Origin: Candidatus Dojkabacteria bacterium
Lineage (GTDB): Bacteria; Patescibacteriota; Dojkabacteria; JAHIVN01
Direction: 5' to 3'
Length of the DNA stretch: 48,895 nucleotides
Assembly (NCBI GenBank): GCA_016932045.1
Contig: JAFGDO010000019.1
Coordinates: forward strand, 1 to 48,895
Shown here: positions 8,936 through 17,602 of the stretch, piece after piece
Layout: each line of letters begins with the position of its first letter
How positions within the stretch are numbered: the stretch's first letter is position 1
The notes under the pieces: model-generated
Told to the model about the DNA's origin: nothing
The model's input: the letters and a program-made list of their open reading frames with translations, nothing else
Database searches by the model: none
Made by a program: the position numbers and the translations under genes

Positions 8936-9049
8936 ATGAAAATTCGGTATAGTGTAAGAAGGTCAAAACAAAAAAGTACTATTGGCAACCTAACTAACAA
9001 CTCCAGAAGGAAAACGTGGAATTATGATTATAATCTTGCAAAATGGTAA
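8936..9049 (+). CDS. Small basic ORF with good ribosome binding site
   Basis: A 37-residue ORF starts MKIRYSVRRSKQKS and is rich in Arg, Lys and Asn. It is preceded by AAGGAG (8924-8929) six bases before the ATG, one of the clearest Shine-Dalgarno sites in the window. It occupies part of the 321-bp gap between pyk (opposite strand) and ssb. I recognise no family. It could be a leader peptide or chance; no membrane segment or cysteine pattern is seen. Confidence 0.3.
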   Translation: MKIRYSVRRSKQKSTIGNLTNNSRRKTWNYDYNLAKW

Positions 9050-9201
9050 AGATGATAAATAAAACTCTCAATTGTTTCATGCTTCGGTTCTTTTTCTCTA
9101 TATGTTCTAAGATATTTAACAGGCTCCACTTGATATCGAGTATTGTTCTATGTTATATAGAATCAAGAGCTCTAGTTTATATAATTTCTTTTCATATAAA
9201 T

Positions 9202-9537
9202 ATGAACAAACAACAAATAGAATTGGTTGGAAGAGTAGTAGTTAAACCTAAGAAACAAAAGTCAAAGGGTGACAAAATCTATTCAAAAATTAGAGTAGCA
9301 GTTAATAGAAAAAGGAAAGATCAAACAAAAAAAGAGGAGCAAGAGGTAACTTACTATGATCTTTTAGTTTTCGGAGTTAGGGCTGAAAAAAGTGAAAAGC
9401 TTGATAAAGGTAATCTTATCCGTGCAGTTGGAGATTTAGAAGTTAAACCCTATCTTACAAAGAAAGGAGATCCAAAAGTAGATCTGACTGTTTTTTCAAG
9501 AGAGCTCCAAGTTTTTGACACAGAAGTGTTCCGTTAA
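9202..9537 (+). CDS. ssb: Single-stranded DNA-binding protein (SSB-like, OB fold)
   Basis: The 111-residue product begins MNKQQIELVGRVVVKP and continues with an OB-fold pattern: YSKIRVAVNRK, TYYDLLVFGVRAEK, LDKGNLIRAVGDLEVKPYLTKKG and KVDLTVFSRELQVFD. This matches the SSB family order (strand 1, W/YY-x-V/L-x-x-FG, KG-x-L-x-x-x-G-x-L, final strand). A longer reading from 9043 adds 53 hydrophobic residues without homology, so I chose 9202. The acidic C-terminal tail that recruits repair proteins in E. coli SSB (DDDIPF) is absent. The protein is therefore a minimal OB-domain SSB, or a PriB-like variant. Confidence 0.78.
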   Translation: MNKQQIELVGRVVVKPKKQKSKGDKIYSKIRVAVNRKRKDQTKKEEQEVTYYDLLVFGVRAEKSEKLDKGNLIRAVGDLEVKPYLTKKGDPKVDLTVFSRELQVFDTEVFR

Positions 9538-9567
9538 CTAAATCTAATTTGTACCTATTCCTCTAAA

Positions 9568-9687
9568 GGCAAACAACCGAAAGGTTCTTTGCTATCTTCT
9601 GGGGGTGATGAAGAGAAATTCTTCATTACTATAAGAGTGAATGGTGGGGTTGAGAGTGTGCCGTAAAGGTGCACTCTCTTTTTATTT
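9568..9687 (+). ncRNA. Candidate structured RNA between ssb and gpmI
   Basis: Three consecutive hairpins are visible. The first (9568-9593) pairs GCAAA with TTTGC and AACC with GGTT around a GAAA tetraloop, with a C-C mismatch. The second (9607-9627) pairs GATGAAGA with TCTTCATT. The third is the strong terminator at 9652-9683. Between them are G-rich stretches (TGGGGGTGATG, GGTGGGGTTG). A nine-codon ORF, ATG to TAA, overlaps the second hairpin. This could be a small RNA, an ssb 3' UTR, or a cis-regulatory leader. I cannot match it to a known RNA family. Confidence 0.45.
9652..9683 (+). terminator. Rho-independent terminator
   Basis: GAGAGTGTGCC pairs with GGTGCACTCTC (11 bp with two G-U pairs) around GTAAA and is followed by TTTTT. 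This is the strongest intrinsic terminator in the window. It ends the ssb transcript or the candidate RNA before gpmI. Confidence 0.85.
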
Positions 9688-9830
9688 GCCTAGGAAAAAT
9701 TCTTTATATAAGTTAACACCATATTAATAAGCTTTATAAATAATTTTTAGTTGAGAGTTCAGCCGTTCTTTACACCTCATAATAATTACACTAGAATAAG
9801 AATGCATTATTTTATTTATTTGCAAAGAAG

Positions 9831-11399
9831 ATGCTGCCCGGACAAGAGTATAAAAGACCAAAGCCTTTTGTATTAATGATCCTTGACGGCTTAGGTGTTG
9901 CTCCACCAGGCCCAGGCAATGCCGTCACTTTAGCTAAAACTACAAATCTTGATAACTACTGGTACAAATATCCTCATTGTTACCTGCATGCTTCAGGTAG
10001 CGCGGTTGGCTTACCTTCGGGAACAAATGGAAACAGCGAAGTAGGACATATGAATATCGGAGCTGGGAAAGTAGTATTTCAGGAGTTGCCTCGAATTGAC
10101 AATGCTATCGACAACAAAACTTTCTTTCAAAATCAGACACTTTTAAAAGCAACGGAACATGTAAAAAAAACAGGTGCCAACTTACATCTCATTGGTCTTG
10201 CAAGTAGAGGGCGTGTCCATTCAGCCATGGAACATATTTTTGCATGCATCCAGCTAGCAAGACAACAGGCATTAGGACATAAACAACTGTATATACATGC
10301 CTTTACTGATGGTAGAGATACGCCTCCTAGAAGTTCTATGACATACCTCGAAGAATTGGATGCAGAATGTCAAAGACAAAAAATAGGAAAGATAGCTTCA
10401 GTTTGTGGTAGATTTTTCGGCATGGATCGTGATGGACGGTGGGACCGAATACAGCTCGCCTATGATCTTCTTACTAAAGGATCCGGTAAACCCTTTTCAA
10501 ATTGGAAAGAAGCTATTGAAAGTGCCTACAGTGAAAACGAAACGGATGAATATATTGAACCACGAGTAATTGTTGATGAAAAAAAAGAACCCTTAACAAA
10601 GATAAAACAAGGCGATGCCGTGATTTTCTTCAATTACCGTCCGGATAGAGCTATAGAGCTTACAAAAGCCTTTACTCAAAAAGATTTTAAAGAATGGGAT
10701 AGAGGGAATAAAATGGAGAATATAGTTTTTGTTGGTATGAATGAATATGAAAAGGGTATTCCCAAACTTACAGCTTTTCCTCCAGAAGACATCAAACTCC
10801 CAATCGGGAGAATAATATCTGAAGCAGGCATGAGACAGCTCCGTATTGCTGAGTCCGAAAAATATCCCCATGTTACATACTTTATTAATGGTGGTAATGA
10901 AATTCCATATCCCGGAGAAGATAGGCTTGAGGTTCCTTCACCTAGAGATGTGGCTACATACGACCAAAAGCCTGAGATGAGCGCCTATAAGGTTACAGAA
11001 ATTTTGACTCAAAAGATTCGAGAACAAACGTACGACTTCATAATTGTTAATCTTGCTAACCCTGATATGGTCGGCCATACAGGTGTTTTAGAAGCAGCGA
11101 TAAAAGCAGTAGAGGTGACAGATGAGTGTACAGGAAAAATAGTAGATACAACGCTCATGATGGGGGGAGCTTTAGTAATCATTGCGGATCACGGAAATGT
11201 TGAAGAAATGATTAATTTGCAGACCGGTAAGGTGGATACCGAACACTCAACCAATCCAGTCCCATTTATTTTTATATCCGAAGAAGCAAAACCTCGTGAA
11301 TTAAGCCTTGGAATTCTTGGGGACGTTGCACCGACGAGTCTCGCAATTTTAGGCATCAGAAAGCCCGGATCAATGAGCGGGCGTAATCTGCTTGCATAA
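9831..11399 (+). CDS. gpmI: 2,3-bisphosphoglycerate-independent phosphoglycerate mutase
   Basis: Interconverts 3- and 2-phosphoglycerate without a 2,3-BPG cofactor, using two Mn ions and a serine nucleophile. The 522-residue protein has VLMILDGLGVAPPGPGNAV at the N-terminus, the phosphoserine motif GTNGNSEVGHMNIGAG, the substrate-binding segment HAFTDGRDTPPRS, and the second metal half NLANPDMVGHTG, IIADHGNVEEM and TEHSTNPVPFI. All are canonical for the alkaline-phosphatase superfamily iPGM. Length is normal. GCAAAGAAG lies directly before the ATG. With pyk and ppsA it completes a lower-glycolysis neighbourhood. Confidence 0.96.
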   Translation: MLPGQEYKRPKPFVLMILDGLGVAPPGPGNAVTLAKTTNLDNYWYKYPHCYLHASGSAVGLPSGTNGNSEVGHMNIGAGKVVFQELPRIDNAIDNKTFFQNQTLLKATEHVKKTGANLHLIGLASRGRVHSAMEHIFACIQLARQQALGHKQLYIHAFTDGRDTPPRSSMTYLEELDAECQRQKIGKIASVCGRFFGMDRDGRWDRIQLAYDLLTKGSGKPFSNWKEAIESAYSENETDEYIEPRVIVDEKKEPLTKIKQGDAVIFFNYRPDRAIELTKAFTQKDFKEWDRGNKMENIVFVGMNEYEKGIPKLTAFPPEDIKLPIGRIISEAGMRQLRIAESEKYPHVTYFINGGNEIPYPGEDRLEVPSPRDVATYDQKPEMSAYKVTEILTQKIREQTYDFIIVNLANPDMVGHTGVLEAAIKAVEVTDECTGKIVDTTLMMGGALVIIADHGNVEEMINLQTGKVDTEHSTNPVPFIFISEEAKPRELSLGILGDVAPTSLAILGIRKPGSMSGRNLLA

Positions 11400-11425
11400 A
11401 ATTCCGCTCAAACTACCGCAAATAT

Positions 11426-11454
11426 TTGACTCATCCTACAATATAGGATATTCT
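11426..11454 (+). promoter_or_regulatory. Sigma-70-type promoter
   Basis: TTGACT (11426-11431), a 17-bp spacer and TATTCT (11449-11454) form a near-consensus promoter. It lies 30 bp before the ATG at 11485 and just after gpmI. It supports the shorter start of the next gene. Confidence 0.55.
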
Positions 11455-11484
11455 ATTATAGGAATTAAGATTTGGCATGTCTAC

Positions 11485-12042
11485 ATGAAAAAGCTGCTCC
11501 AAGTATCAACTGATGCAATATTGTTTTGTTTTTTAATATTAATATTGCTATTACCACTACTGGTTTCCTTCAACTTAGACCCGACAGTAAGCAGAGCAAG
11601 CGAACCGCAAGTTGCCGGCGTAAATACCTCAGCTCAATACGACCCAGGCTATTTCTTAGTAGAGGAATCAATATCAGCCACTGACCAGATTTCCGTCATT
11701 GATTCAAATTGTGGAGAAAATAAATACACAATTAACTTTTCTCTTCAAAAAGGCAACAACTTCCTACAGACTTTAGAAGTAGGTAAAATAGTCAACAGGG
11801 GCAATACGGACATAGTTGTATCAGCAAATTTATTTACAAATGTAGAGTCGCTAAAAGGATCAGTAGTTGAGTTAAAATCAGGAGAGAATTTCTTCTTGCT
11901 ATTTGATGGTGAAAACAGGAAGGAAGTCACAATACTACTCTCTCCGCAAGAAATTCATGACACCAAGTTACTCATAAGATCAAACCAAGCAAAAAGATAT
12001 GACATTGATATAAGACTTGAACTAAGAGGAGTCTCCAAATAG
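11485..12042 (+). CDS. Membrane-anchored extracytoplasmic protein, unknown function
   Basis: The 185-residue protein has a short basic start (MKKLLQ), a strong hydrophobic segment (residues 12-32, with LILILLLPLLV) and then a polar extracytoplasmic region of about 150 residues with beta-strand character (YTINFSLQKGNNFLQTLEVGKIVNRG). No family is recognised. An in-frame ATG at 11392 would overlap gpmI and add 31 residues, but the promoter at 11426-11454 and the signal-anchor position favour 11485. It converges with lepA. Confidence 0.65.
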   Translation: MKKLLQVSTDAILFCFLILILLLPLLVSFNLDPTVSRASEPQVAGVNTSAQYDPGYFLVEESISATDQISVIDSNCGENKYTINFSLQKGNNFLQTLEVGKIVNRGNTDIVVSANLFTNVESLKGSVVELKSGENFFLLFDGENRKEVTILLSPQEIHDTKLLIRSNQAKRYDIDIRLELRGVSK

Positions 12043-12071
12043 ACAAGTTTAGCTAGTAATACAAATATACC

Positions 12072-13952
12072 TCAGTCAGTTTTCAGAACAGCTAAAAATG
12101 CTTCCTTGGGAATTTCTACTTTTCCAAACATTTTAAGTCTTTTCTTCCCCTTCTTTTGCTTCTCTAGCAACTTCTTTTTCCGAGTAACATCTCCGCCATA
12201 CAATTTTTCTGTTACATCTTTCCGATACGCCCTTATATCCGCTCTTGCAATTATCTTGCCTGATATAGCAGCCTGAACAGGTATCTCAAACTGTTGTCTG
12301 GGAATCACCTCTGCTAGTCTTTCAACAAGGGCCCCTGCACGTTTCGAAGCAAAACTTTTGAAAGTAATAAATGATAAAGCCTCAACCGCCTCATGACTGA
12401 CCCAAATACTAACCTTTGCGATTTCACTTTCTTTATAATCGATATGTTCGTAATCCATAGAAGCATACCCTTGAGACAGAGACTTCAATCTATCGAAAAA
12501 ATTTGTAATAATCTCTGCCGTCGGAATTTCAAATTCTAAAATCACATAATCCGTAATATCTGTTTTTGTCTTTCTAGTAAGATACTCTGTCATTTTATAA
12601 ATTCCGCGATGTTCTTTTGCAAGCTCAATAACAGCTCCCATATATCTCATTGGAGTTACTACTTCCAGTTTAACCCAAGGTTCAAACGCCTGTTCAATAA
12701 CCTCCTGTCTAGGATATTCACCGGCACTTCTGACCAGTAATAGTCCTTCACTATCAAATTTAGGCTGTATCAGGTTCCCAATCTTTGAATCATCTTTCGT
12801 TGTAAGCTTTAGCTTATATAAAACACTTGGGGTAGTAGTAAAAACCTCTGTGTCAAATTCTCTCGAGAGTCTTTCCTGAGTTATCTCTAAATGAAGAAGT
12901 CCAAGAAAGCCACAACAAAATCCTGATCCTAGGATTGGAGATTTTTCTTTTGTATAAGTTAATGCTGCATCATTCAAGGCGAGCTTTTCAAGACTTTCAC
13001 TGAACTCCTCAAATTTTTCTGAATCTACAGGATATAAACTTGCAAATACCATGGGCTTCGGGGGTGTATACCCAGGTAATGGTATTATGTTTTTCTGTGA
13101 TAACTTAGTGATCGTATCGCCGACATGGATGTCCTTAATATCTTTTAGCCCTGTTGCTATATAACCTACCTCCCCAGTCTTAAGTTCTGCCTGTTTCTCA
13201 AGTCCTGGTCGAAGATAACCTGTTTCTACCGTATGGATTATGACATCAGTTTGTATAGCAAATAATTCTTCAGGAAATTTAACGTCACCAGAAACAACCT
13301 TTACCAAAGCCACAACACCTTTATGTTCATGGAAAAAAGAATCAAATATTAAAAGCTTTGTTTCTTCATCCTTTTTATCCAGTTTTGGAGGGGGAACCTT
13401 TTCAACTATTGTATTCAATAATAGTTCTACACCTTCCCCGGTTTTCCCCGAGGTTAGAATAATTTCATTATCTTTAAATCCAAGTATTTCAACTAGCGCC
13501 TTTCTTGTCTTCTCAACTTCTGCATTTGGAAGATCAACTTTTGAAATCGCAGGTATGATAACAACATCTTTGTCTAGGGCTTTGTAGAAATTTGAGATTG
13601 TTTGTGCCTGGATTCCCTGCGTCGCATCAACAAGAAGTACTACGCCTTCAGAAGCAGCGATCGACCTTGAAACTTCATACGAGAAATCCACATGGCCAGG
13701 TGTATCAATAAGATTTAACGTAAAAGGCTTAAGAGAAAAGTTCTCATTACTACCTGTATACTTCCATTCCATCCTAGCAGTCTGTAGCTTAATAGTGATT
13801 CCTTTTTCCTGTTCAAGCTCTAATGTATCAAGCATTCTATCTTTCATCTGCCGAGTAGATATTGCTCCTGTTTTCTCAAGGATTCTGTCAGCCAGGGTCG
13901 ATTTTCCGTGGTCAATATGGGCAATTATTGAAAAGTTTCTAATATTACTCAT
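12072..13952 (-). CDS. lepA: Elongation factor 4 (LepA GTPase)
   Basis: LepA is a ribosome-associated GTPase. The protein has G1 AHIDHGKST, the switch region DTLELEQEKGITIK, G3 DTPGHVDFSYEV, and G4 in the variant form ISKVDLP (family norm NKxD). Next come the EF-G-like domains and the LepA-specific C-terminal domain (ISGKIIARADIRAYRKDVTEKLYGGDVTRKKKLLEKQKKGKKR). The first in-frame start is a GTG at 13967, but family members begin M-x-N-I-R-N-F, so the ATG at 13952 (626 residues) is preferred. It is on its own on the minus strand. Confidence 0.95.
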   Translation of the reverse strand: MSNIRNFSIIAHIDHGKSTLADRILEKTGAISTRQMKDRMLDTLELEQEKGITIKLQTARMEWKYTGSNENFSLKPFTLNLIDTPGHVDFSYEVSRSIAASEGVVLLVDATQGIQAQTISNFYKALDKDVVIIPAISKVDLPNAEVEKTRKALVEILGFKDNEIILTSGKTGEGVELLLNTIVEKVPPPKLDKKDEETKLLIFDSFFHEHKGVVALVKVVSGDVKFPEELFAIQTDVIIHTVETGYLRPGLEKQAELKTGEVGYIATGLKDIKDIHVGDTITKLSQKNIIPLPGYTPPKPMVFASLYPVDSEKFEEFSESLEKLALNDAALTYTKEKSPILGSGFCCGFLGLLHLEITQERLSREFDTEVFTTTPSVLYKLKLTTKDDSKIGNLIQPKFDSEGLLLVRSAGEYPRQEVIEQAFEPWVKLEVVTPMRYMGAVIELAKEHRGIYKMTEYLTRKTKTDITDYVILEFEIPTAEIITNFFDRLKSLSQGYASMDYEHIDYKESEIAKVSIWVSHEAVEALSFITFKSFASKRAGALVERLAEVIPRQQFEIPVQAAISGKIIARADIRAYRKDVTEKLYGGDVTRKKKLLEKQKKGKKRLKMFGKVEIPKEAFLAVLKTD

Positions 13953-14006
13953 GGCAAAAATAGACACAAATAATGGAATGGTATTGTTGGTCTAGGAAAT
14001 ACACAC

Positions 14007-14115
14007 GATCTAAATGATCAGTTCGATCAAATTAATCATCTTCGCTGTCTGTCGGGATCTCCTTCCCTGACCCCCTCACGATCAATAAATAATTTAGATC
14101 ATCTAGATCATTTCG
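14007..14115. repeat. GATC-rich intergenic cluster
   Basis: Seven GATC sites lie within about 103 bp (14007, 14016, 14025, 14056, 14080, 14097, 14106) in the 315-bp gap between lepA and a zinc-finger gene. GATCTAAATGATC (14007-14019) and the later TTTAGATCATC are complementary, so a long hairpin can form. No clear DnaA boxes accompany it. The remaining 150 bp of the gap is AT-rich and otherwise featureless. Confidence 0.55.
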
Positions 14116-14267
14116 ATTATCCTACACAACTAGTTAATAATTTTAACACATACTTACAATTAAGACTAAGTTTTATGAAAAGACCGCTTACAAACAACTC
14201 TTTTGCTATTTACCGCAATTACTTGTAATATATTAAAGAACGAATTATATAGTCTGACAACTTAAAA

Positions 14268-14534
14268 ATGTTCAAATTAGACTCTAAAATCAAGACCTGT
14301 ACAACTTGCCAAGGATGGGGTGTATCAGAAGGGCAAATGGATATCCCCTGCTCAGAATGCAATGGGAAAGGAGTTTACATCGAAGATGAAAATATCATAA
14401 AGATATTCGATACTCCAAGCTTTGTTGATTTTGGCATAAGAAGAAAGGCTGCACTTACAAGGAATATCCTTATTATAGCTATTACCACATTTATAATTTT
14501 ATGCTTAGTTACCTCAATAATTATTATAGTATAG
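14268..14534 (+). CDS. Small membrane protein with DnaJ-type zinc ribbon
   Basis: The 88-residue protein has two CxxCxGxG motifs (CTTCQGWG at 11-18 and CSECNGKG at 29-36), as in the zinc domain of DnaJ. A basic stretch and one C-terminal membrane helix (NILIIAITTFIILCLVTSIIIIV) follow. The zinc domain would be cytoplasmic. It is a paralogue in architecture of the protein at 18502-18999. It directly precedes the Clp ATPase gene on the same strand (66-bp gap), suggesting a role in substrate delivery or protein quality control. That role is inference. Confidence 0.75.
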   Translation: MFKLDSKIKTCTTCQGWGVSEGQMDIPCSECNGKGVYIEDENIIKIFDTPSFVDFGIRRKAALTRNILIIAITTFIILCLVTSIIIIV

Positions 14535-14600
14535 CTACTTTCTTGAGGAATTAATGTGTTTTAAAAGACTTTTAAATAATTGGTACTAGTTCGGGAGTAA

Positions 14601-16799
14601 ATGAATAACAAAAGCCCAATTAACGATATAACAAATAAATTCTCTCAAGGTGCTCTTAATGCTTTACTAGCAGCCTGCAAGCTTGCCTTTGAAAACAAAA
14701 GATCTGTATGTACATCAGCCCACTTGTTCCAGGTCCTCTGTAAAGATCCAAATGTACAAAGAATACTGGGCCAGATAAATTTTGACTATACTCAGGTTCT
14801 GAACCAGGTACCTGACCTTTTAAAGAACTTGCAGTACCCTGCCAGCACAAAAAGTGGTGTAGTTGTTTTCTCACCGGATCTTAGGGCCACCATACTTAGA
14901 AGTTATTTAATCGAAAAAGCAATCCCCAACGGAATAGTTGGTGTTGAAGATTTAATTATTGCAACAATATACAGCCCTCCAATTTTCAGCCTCATAAAAA
15001 AGCTAGACTTCGACCTCTCGTATATTGAAAGTTTTCTAAATACTGTGAAAGGAGGCAGCCCAAGTCCAAAAACCGATGGAAGCAGCCAACTCTCGCGTTT
15101 TACCATAAATCTTATAGAAAAAGCACAAAAAGGTGAGCTGGATATAGTTGTAGATCGCGAGAAAGAATTAGCCCAGATAACAAGAATTCTAGTAAGAGAA
15201 GCAAAGAATAATGTCATATTGCTTGGTGAGGTAGGAGTTGGAAGAAGCTCTCTTGTAAACCTGCTCACTCAGAGAATATCCTCTCAGCAAGTACCACAGC
15301 AACTTGAGGATAATCAAATTCTTGAACTTAACCTCTCGGGACTAACATCCGCGCTTGTGTCAAGGGACTTCAATGAGATTATAGAACTTTTTATTGAAGA
15401 ACTAACAAGCAGAGGGAATGTCATCATTTTTGTGAAAGACTTTGATCTAGGTACAAAAGAAATAAGTATTGAAAAATCACTTATTACAAACATGTTGAAA
15501 TCAATATCGACAAGAAAGGGAGTGCGTTTAATACTATCTACAACAAGCGTCACATATAAAGAACTGCTTACAAAGGAACAAGCTTTTAGTCAAAAATTTG
15601 AGACAGTAAAAATAGAAGAACCATCTTTTGAGCTATCTCTTAGGATTTTAGAGAATGTTGCAGAAAAGTTATCAAAATATCATAAGATAAAAATACCTAA
15701 TGATGTTATTGAAACTGCTGTAATTTTGTCCAAAAGATACATACAGGACAAATTTCTACCTTCAAAAGCAATCGACCTACTTGATGAGGCGAGTTCAAAA
15801 GCAGTCCTTGAAAACAAAAAGCTCATATCAGTTGATGATATAAGAGCCGTTATATCTGAAAAGACAGGAATACCTATAGAGAAACTTACAATAAGTGAGC
15901 AAAAAAAATTGATAAAACTCGAAGAAATCTTAAACCAAGCAGTCATTGGACAAAAAGAAGCTGTACATGTAGTAAGCGAGGTGGTAAGGAGAAGTCGGGC
16001 AGGCCTCAAAGACCCCAAAAAACCAATAGGTTCTTTTCTTTTTTTGGGACCTTCAGGTGTAGGAAAAACGTATCTTGCAAAGAATTTAACCAGAATTGTA
16101 TATGATAATGAGAATGCCATGATCAGACTTGACATGAGCGAGTTTGGAGAGCCGCACACAGTTCAAAGACTCATTGGTTCTCCCCCAGGTTATATCGGAT
16201 ATGAAGAGGGGGGACAGCTCACAAATCCCATTTGGGAAAGACCCTATAGCCTTATCTTACTTGATGAAATAGAGAAGGCGCATGCTAAGGTATTTGATAT
16301 ATTCCTGCAAGTTCTTGATGAAGGACGTCTCACTGATGGTCAGGGCCGAACCGTAGATTTCAAGAATACTATAATTATCGCCACAAGTAACATTGCCTCT
16401 GAGGAAATTCTGCTAAAACTATCTCAAAAGAAACAATCTTTGGTCGGATTCGAAAGAGAACGCTTCTATGAGGAAGAAATTCTTCCTCTACTAAAGCACT
16501 ACTTTAGGCCAGAATTTATTAATAGGTTTGATGAAATTGTGATATTTAATCCTCTTGGAATAGCAGAGCTTAAAATAATAGCAAAGCAACAGATCAATAA
16601 GATACAAGAGAGACTTGAGGACAAAAATATCCGTATCAATATTTCAGATACAAAACTTGAAGAACTAGCAAGAAAATCATATAAACCCGCTTTTGGAGCA
16701 AGACCATTGATCCGGGTTATTCAAGAAGATATTGAAAATGTACTGGCAAGAAAGATCATCAGTGGAGAGGTGAAAGATGGTGATGTTTTGAATCTATAG
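14601..16799 (+). CDS. ClpA/ClpC-like AAA+ unfoldase with degenerate D1 domain
   Basis: A 732-residue Hsp100 protein: N domain (1-150), first AAA+ domain (D1, about 180-420) and second AAA+ domain (D2, about 440-700). D2 is intact: Walker A GPSGVGKT (483-490), pore loop GYIGYEEGG, Walker B LILLDEIE (551-558), and RPEFINRFDE. VGF (615-617) sits where ClpC binds ClpP. D1 looks inactive. Walker A is GEVGVGRS with Arg215 for Lys, Walker B is IIFVKDFD without the DE pair, the YRG-type pore loop is missing, and the arginine-finger region reads AFSQKFE instead of ALERRF. The ClpC middle domain is absent. GGGAG lies seven bases upstream of the ATG. The partner would be ClpP elsewhere. Confidence 0.9.
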   Translation: MNNKSPINDITNKFSQGALNALLAACKLAFENKRSVCTSAHLFQVLCKDPNVQRILGQINFDYTQVLNQVPDLLKNLQYPASTKSGVVVFSPDLRATILRSYLIEKAIPNGIVGVEDLIIATIYSPPIFSLIKKLDFDLSYIESFLNTVKGGSPSPKTDGSSQLSRFTINLIEKAQKGELDIVVDREKELAQITRILVREAKNNVILLGEVGVGRSSLVNLLTQRISSQQVPQQLEDNQILELNLSGLTSALVSRDFNEIIELFIEELTSRGNVIIFVKDFDLGTKEISIEKSLITNMLKSISTRKGVRLILSTTSVTYKELLTKEQAFSQKFETVKIEEPSFELSLRILENVAEKLSKYHKIKIPNDVIETAVILSKRYIQDKFLPSKAIDLLDEASSKAVLENKKLISVDDIRAVISEKTGIPIEKLTISEQKKLIKLEEILNQAVIGQKEAVHVVSEVVRRSRAGLKDPKKPIGSFLFLGPSGVGKTYLAKNLTRIVYDNENAMIRLDMSEFGEPHTVQRLIGSPPGYIGYEEGGQLTNPIWERPYSLILLDEIEKAHAKVFDIFLQVLDEGRLTDGQGRTVDFKNTIIIATSNIASEEILLKLSQKKQSLVGFERERFYEEEILPLLKHYFRPEFINRFDEIVIFNPLGIAELKIIAKQQINKIQERLEDKNIRINISDTKLEELARKSYKPAFGARPLIRVIQEDIENVLARKIISGEVKDGDVLNL

Positions 16800-16859
16800 T
16801 TCAGTATATAAGGTGTTTCATAACTGTACCTTGATACTTTTATTTATCATAATTTTATT

Positions 16860-17549
16860 ATGAAAACAGTAGGGATAATTGGAGGTCTTGGACCAGAAAC
16901 AACATCGGAATTCTACCTGGACATTGTTTTCTCTTGTTATAAAAAGATAAAGGAAGCAAGACCCGGCATCATAATCTCGAGTGTACCCTTACCTTATAAA
17001 ATAGAAGAAGATTTAATAATGAAGAATAAAGGAGCTGAAAGATATATTCCCTTTCTTATCAACGAGGCAAAAAGATTGGAAAAGGCTTGTGCGGACTTCA
17101 TTGTAATGCCGTGTAATTCTCTTCATGTCTTTATTGAAGAGATTAGAGATTCAGTAGAAATACCTATTTTGAGCATTATTGAAGAAACTGTGAAATTCAT
17201 CAAAAGGAATAAGTACAAAAAAGTTGGAATAGTATCAACATCAGCGACTATTCAAAATAAACTGTATGAGACAGCATTTGAAAGAAATGACATCACCTAT
17301 GTTACACCAGACGAATTACAACAGGCCAAAATGGGTAAGTTTATTTTAAATCTTGTACTAGGCCAACAAAAAAACAGAGACCGGGAAGAGCTTATTCAAA
17401 TTATAAATGACTTTGAAAAACATAAGGTTGATTGTGTAGCTCTTGCATGTACTGATCTACAACTCTTAATTCCTAAGCATCCAACTTTGAATATTTTCGA
17501 CACAATGAAAATATTTGCAGATGCAACTGTCGAGGAAATATTAAGGTAA
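16860..17549 (+). CDS. Aspartate/glutamate racemase family protein
   Basis: The 229-residue protein starts VGIIGGLGPETTSEFY, the typical opening of the Asp/Glu racemase superfamily. It keeps both catalytic cysteines: MPCNSLH (C85) and ALACTDL (C197). These enzymes invert amino acids with two cysteines as acid and base. D-Asp or D-Glu is used in peptidoglycan, which fits the wall peptidase gene just downstream (53-bp gap). MurI-type glutamate racemases usually have different flanking motifs (D-S-G-x-G start), so aspartate-racemase type is more likely. Substrate is not determined. Confidence 0.88.
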   Translation: MKTVGIIGGLGPETTSEFYLDIVFSCYKKIKEARPGIIISSVPLPYKIEEDLIMKNKGAERYIPFLINEAKRLEKACADFIVMPCNSLHVFIEEIRDSVEIPILSIIEETVKFIKRNKYKKVGIVSTSATIQNKLYETAFERNDITYVTPDELQQAKMGKFILNLVLGQQKNRDREELIQIINDFEKHKVDCVALACTDLQLLIPKHPTLNIFDTMKIFADATVEEILR

Positions 17550-17602
17550 CTGTCTTGCTAGATCGATTAGGATATATAAATACTTAGTAAAACTGATAAT
17601 TC

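Noticed and set aside
9043-9201. Longer start for ssb (164 residues)
   Set aside because: The extra 53 residues are hydrophobic and unlike any SSB. The OB fold begins at the ATG at 9202.
9568-9600. c-di-GMP (GEMM) riboswitch, because of GGCAAAC and a GAAA tetraloop
   Set aside because: The downstream GCAAAGC core and the second stem of GEMM are missing. The sequence forms a simple hairpin instead.
14007-14115. Replication origin suggested by the GATC cluster
   Set aside because: No TTATCCACA-type DnaA boxes and no dnaA, dnaN or gyrase genes nearby.
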